64,000 nucleotides of DNA from Aurantimicrobium sp. MWH-Uga1 (lineage in GTDB: Bacteria > Actinomycetota > Actinomycetes > Actinomycetales > Microbacteriaceae), in NCBI RefSeq assembly GCF_003325955.1, contig NZ_CP030929.1:1240001-1304000 (forward strand). The letters are read 5' to 3'. Made by a program: the position numbers and the translations under genes. This document shows positions 61,875 to 64,000 of the stretch, in pieces; the stretch's first letter is position 1; each line of letters begins with the position of its first letter. The notes beneath the pieces were generated by a model that was given only the letters and a program-made list of their open reading frames with translations, was not told where the DNA came from and did not search any database.

Positions 61875-63650
61875 ATGTCGCGCATTACAAAGGTCCTCAT
61901 TGCGAACCGTGGAGAAATTGCCGTTCGTATCATCCGAGCAGCCAGAGACTATGGAATTGGTTCTGTCGCTGTTTACGCTGACCAGGATCGTGATGCGTTA
62001 CACGCCAAACTTGCCGATGAGGCATATGCCCTCAATGGAACCAACAGTGCTGAAACTTACCTCGTCATCGACAAGCTTCTTGCCGTTGCGCGCAAGTCTG
62101 GTGCGAATGCTGTTCACCCCGGATATGGATTCCTTGCTGAGAACGCAGACTTTGCCCGCAGAGTCATTGACGCAGGGTTGATCTGGATTGGTCCCAGCCC
62201 CGAAGCAATTGAACAGCTCGGCGATAAGGTCTCTGCTCGTCATGTGGCAGAAAAGGTGGGCGCTCCGCTAGCACCCGGAACTATCAACCCCGTTTCGGGA
62301 GCTGACGAAGTTCTTGAATTCGTGGACATTCACGGACTCCCCGTTGCTATCAAAGCTGCCTTCGGTGGTGGTGGTCGCGGGCTCAAGGTTGCACGCAATC
62401 GTGAAGAGGTTGCTGAGCTCTTTGATTCCGCCACTCGTGAAGCAATCGCTGCCTTTGGCCGCGGTGAATGTTTCGTGGAGAAATATCTCGACGAGCCTCG
62501 ACACGTGGAAACCCAGTGTTTGGCAGATGCTCACGGAAACGTCGTCGTTGTCTCCACACGGGACTGCTCACTGCAGCGCCGTCACCAAAAGCTGGTCGAG
62601 GAAGCACCAGCCCCATTCTTGACCCAAGAACAAACAGATGAGCTCTACCGCGCGTCTAAAGCCATCTTGAAAGAGGTTGGTTACCTCGGTGCCGGAACCT
62701 GTGAGTTCCTCATCGGTAAAGATGGCACAGTTTCCTTCCTCGAGGTCAACACCCGCCTTCAGGTTGAACACCCTGTCTCCGAAGAGGTGACCGGAATTGA
62801 CCTTGTTCGTGAGCAGTTCCGCATCGCCGAAGGCGGCGTGCTGGATTATCCAGACCCAGTTGTTACCGGCCACTCCTTCGAATTCCGCATCAACGGTGAA
62901 GATGGTGGGCGCAACTTCCTGCCCGCACCAGGTCCTGTGCACGTCTTTCGTGCCCCGGGCGGCCCCGGTGTTCGCGTTGACTCCGGTGTTACTGCAGGGG
63001 ACGTGATCTCTGGCTCATTCGACTCGCTCCTAGCCAAGCTCATTGTCACCGGTGCCACCCGTGAGGAAGCACTCGAGCGTTCGCGCCGCGCCCTCGATGA
63101 GTTCGAAGTTGCCGGTCTTCCCACGGTGCTTCCCTTCCACCGCAAGATTGTGCGTGATCCCGCATTTGCTCCAGAAGGTGACAAGCCATTCCAGGTGTAC
63201 ACCCGCTGGATTGAAACTGAATTCGTCAACGACATCGAACCGTGGAGTGGCGAGGCTGAAGAAACTCCTTCTCAGGCCAAGCGCCAACACGTCACCATCG
63301 AGGTTGACGACCGCCGTATTGAGGTTTCTCTTCCAGCCAAGCTGTTGCGCGCCAACGCAGCAGATTTGGCCACCCAAGGCCCTGCCCCCGTTCGTAAGGT
63401 AGCCTCTCACGCAGTCGGAGGCGCAAGCGGCTCAACCGTGAAAGCACCCATGCAGGCAACGGTTGTGAAGATTGCTGTCGAAGAGGGACAGAAGGTTGTC
63501 AAGGGTGACCTGATTCTGGTTCTCGAAGCCATGAAGATGGAACAGCCCGTTGAAGCCCACAAAGACGGCATTATTTCTGGCGTCAACGCTGAGGTGGGCC
63601 AGACCGTCTCCAGCGGTCACGTTCTGCTCAATATCGACGACATCGAGTAA
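61875..63650 (+). CDS. accA3: Biotin carboxylase/carboxyl carrier alpha subunit
   Basis: A 591-aa fusion of biotin carboxylase (residues 1-450; [45 protein letters not shown]) and a C-terminal biotinyl carrier domain with EAMKMEQPV, biotin lysine K554. It carboxylates biotin with ATP and bicarbonate and passes the group to AccD5. BirA at 55888 modifies it. A near-perfect long hairpin ends the gene. Confidence 0.96.
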   Translation: MSRITKVLIANRGEIAVRIIRAARDYGIGSVAVYADQDRDALHAKLADEAYALNGTNSAETYLVIDKLLAVARKSGANAVHPGYGFLAENADFARRVIDAGLIWIGPSPEAIEQLGDKVSARHVAEKVGAPLAPGTINPVSGADEVLEFVDIHGLPVAIKAAFGGGGRGLKVARNREEVAELFDSATREAIAAFGRGECFVEKYLDEPRHVETQCLADAHGNVVVVSTRDCSLQRRHQKLVEEAPAPFLTQEQTDELYRASKAILKEVGYLGAGTCEFLIGKDGTVSFLEVNTRLQVEHPVSEEVTGIDLVREQFRIAEGGVLDYPDPVVTGHSFEFRINGEDGGRNFLPAPGPVHVFRAPGGPGVRVDSGVTAGDVISGSFDSLLAKLIVTGATREEALERSRRALDEFEVAGLPTVLPFHRKIVRDPAFAPEGDKPFQVYTRWIETEFVNDIEPWSGEAEETPSQAKRQHVTIEVDDRRIEVSLPAKLLRANAADLATQGPAPVRKVASHAVGGASGSTVKAPMQATVVKIAVEEGQKVVKGDLILVLEAMKMEQPVEAHKDGIISGVNAEVGQTVSSGHVLLNIDDIE

Positions 63651-63654
63651 CTCA

Positions 63655-63704
63655 CCTTAACCGTGTGTGGGCCCGCCAGATGGTGGGCCCACACACGGTT
63701 AAGG
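63655..63704. terminator. Long bidirectional hairpin between accA3 and lpdA
   Basis: A perfect 20-bp inverted repeat (63655-63674 with 63685-63704) extended inside by four more pairs to a 2-base loop. Between convergent genes; T-rich sequence follows on the plus strand. Confidence 0.9.
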
Positions 63705-63716
63705 TTCTCTTTGTTG

Positions 63717-64000
63717 CTACTTGCGTTCTACTTGGTGAAGAGCACGAGCCGCATCAACGATGCTTCCCGAGATCGAGGGATAAATAGCAAAGGACTTCGC
63801 CACGTCATCGACCGTGAGGCGATGCTCTACTGCCAGGGCGATGGGGAAGATGAGCTCTGATGCGCGCGGTGCAACAACCACTCCACCGATCACGGTGCGG
63901 GAAGTTGTGGTGGTGATGAGTTTGACGAAACCATCACGAATACCTTGCATCTTGGCGCGGGGGTTAGCCGTCAACGGGAGCTTATAGACCGTGCCTCGAA
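63717..64000 (-). CDS. lpdA: NAD(P)H-quinone dehydrogenase LpdA-like, C-terminal part (5' end outside window)
   Basis: The frame is open to base 64000. The visible 94 residues are the C-terminal dimerisation domain of a pyridine-nucleotide disulfide oxidoreductase-like flavoprotein (ANPRAKMQGIRDGFVKL, VIGGVVVAPRASELIFPIA). This closely resembles mycobacterial LpdA (Rv3303c), a quinone reductase that lacks the active disulfide. Catalytic parts are beyond the edge, so subfamily is inferred from the C-terminus and gene position. Confidence 0.85.
   Translation of the reverse strand, partial: RGTVYKLPLTANPRAKMQGIRDGFVKLITTTTSRTVIGGVVVAPRASELIFPIALAVEHRLTVDDVAKSFAIYPSISGSIVDAARALHQVERK

Overview
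The window is a gene-dense stretch of core chromosome (63 protein genes, two of them cut by the window edges) from an actinobacterium. The gene set points to Actinobacteria: fused Kgd-type 2-oxoglutarate dehydrogenase, SigR/RsrA, WhiB1 and WhiB2, MtrA-MtrB-LpqB, PdtaS, AccD5-AccE5-AccA3, and DUF3499, DUF5719 and DUF6459 proteins. The moderate base composition, many AT-rich stretches and very short intergenic gaps suggest a streamlined planktonic member of the Microbacteriaceae (Aurantimicrobium, Rhodoluna or Aquiluna type). That placement is inference. From memory, the gene order broadly follows Mycobacterium tuberculosis Rv3219 to Rv3303c, with local losses and insertions. I saw no tRNA, rRNA, CRISPR array, insertion sequence or phage gene, and no gene-free stretch above about 210 bases.

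Layout: 1-2834 end of kgd. 2891-6194 redox and shikimate block (rsrA, sigR, aroA, rsgA). 6205-9343 rmlB, bcp, small regulators, an orphan gene and whiB1. 9390-12509 GNAT, ung, ion channel, membrane acyltransferase. 12572-17905 methionine genes metY and metX, separated by an AT-rich membrane protein and a crotonase. 17914-23293 five-gene minus-strand operon (two CNNM transporters, nnrD, GT87-type mannosyltransferase, galU). 23399-30290 pdtaS, an esterase, a NYN nuclease-like gene, a CpaE/CpaB-like pair, a BldC-like regulator and small conserved proteins. 30340-38608 secA, hpf, comFC, lpqB, mtrB, mtrA. 38633-52409 sahH, then envelope sugar genes (manB, manA, large GT2, DUF5719, whiB2, two O-antigen-ligase-like proteins, an LCP protein). 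52406-55333 purE, purK, gtrA, ppm1. 55330-63650 biotin ligase, acyl-CoA carboxylase subunits (accD5, accE5, accA3), a predicted LAxTG-anchored propeller protein, an RNA methyltransferase and maf. 63717-64000 end of an lpdA-like quinone reductase.

How they work together: ManA and ManB make mannose phosphates; Ppm1 would load mannose onto polyprenol phosphate and GT87/GT2-type enzymes would use it for surface glycans, with ligase-like and LCP proteins attaching polymers to lipid or wall. BirA biotinylates AccA3, which works with AccD5 and AccE5. MetX and MetY make homocysteine and SahH recycles S-adenosylhomocysteine. SigR/RsrA, Bcp and probably the lpdA-like enzyme deal with redox stress.

The strongest non-gene signal is regulatory. 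About twenty genes have a -10-like hexamer, most often TAGGCT or TAGCCT, exactly 6-7 bases before the start codon, the arrangement of leaderless transcripts. In two divergent pairs with gaps of only 17-18 bases, one 7-bp block supplies the -10 for both directions. sigR has a perfect GGGAAT-N18-GTT SigR-type promoter inside the aroA coding start. I did not find a convincing new defence, mobile or biosynthetic system; the more unusual protein-level items are a ribosome hibernation factor without its dimerisation domain, a wall-anchored repeat protein, a tandem Sm-like protein, and a CpaB/CpaE pair without pilus genes.
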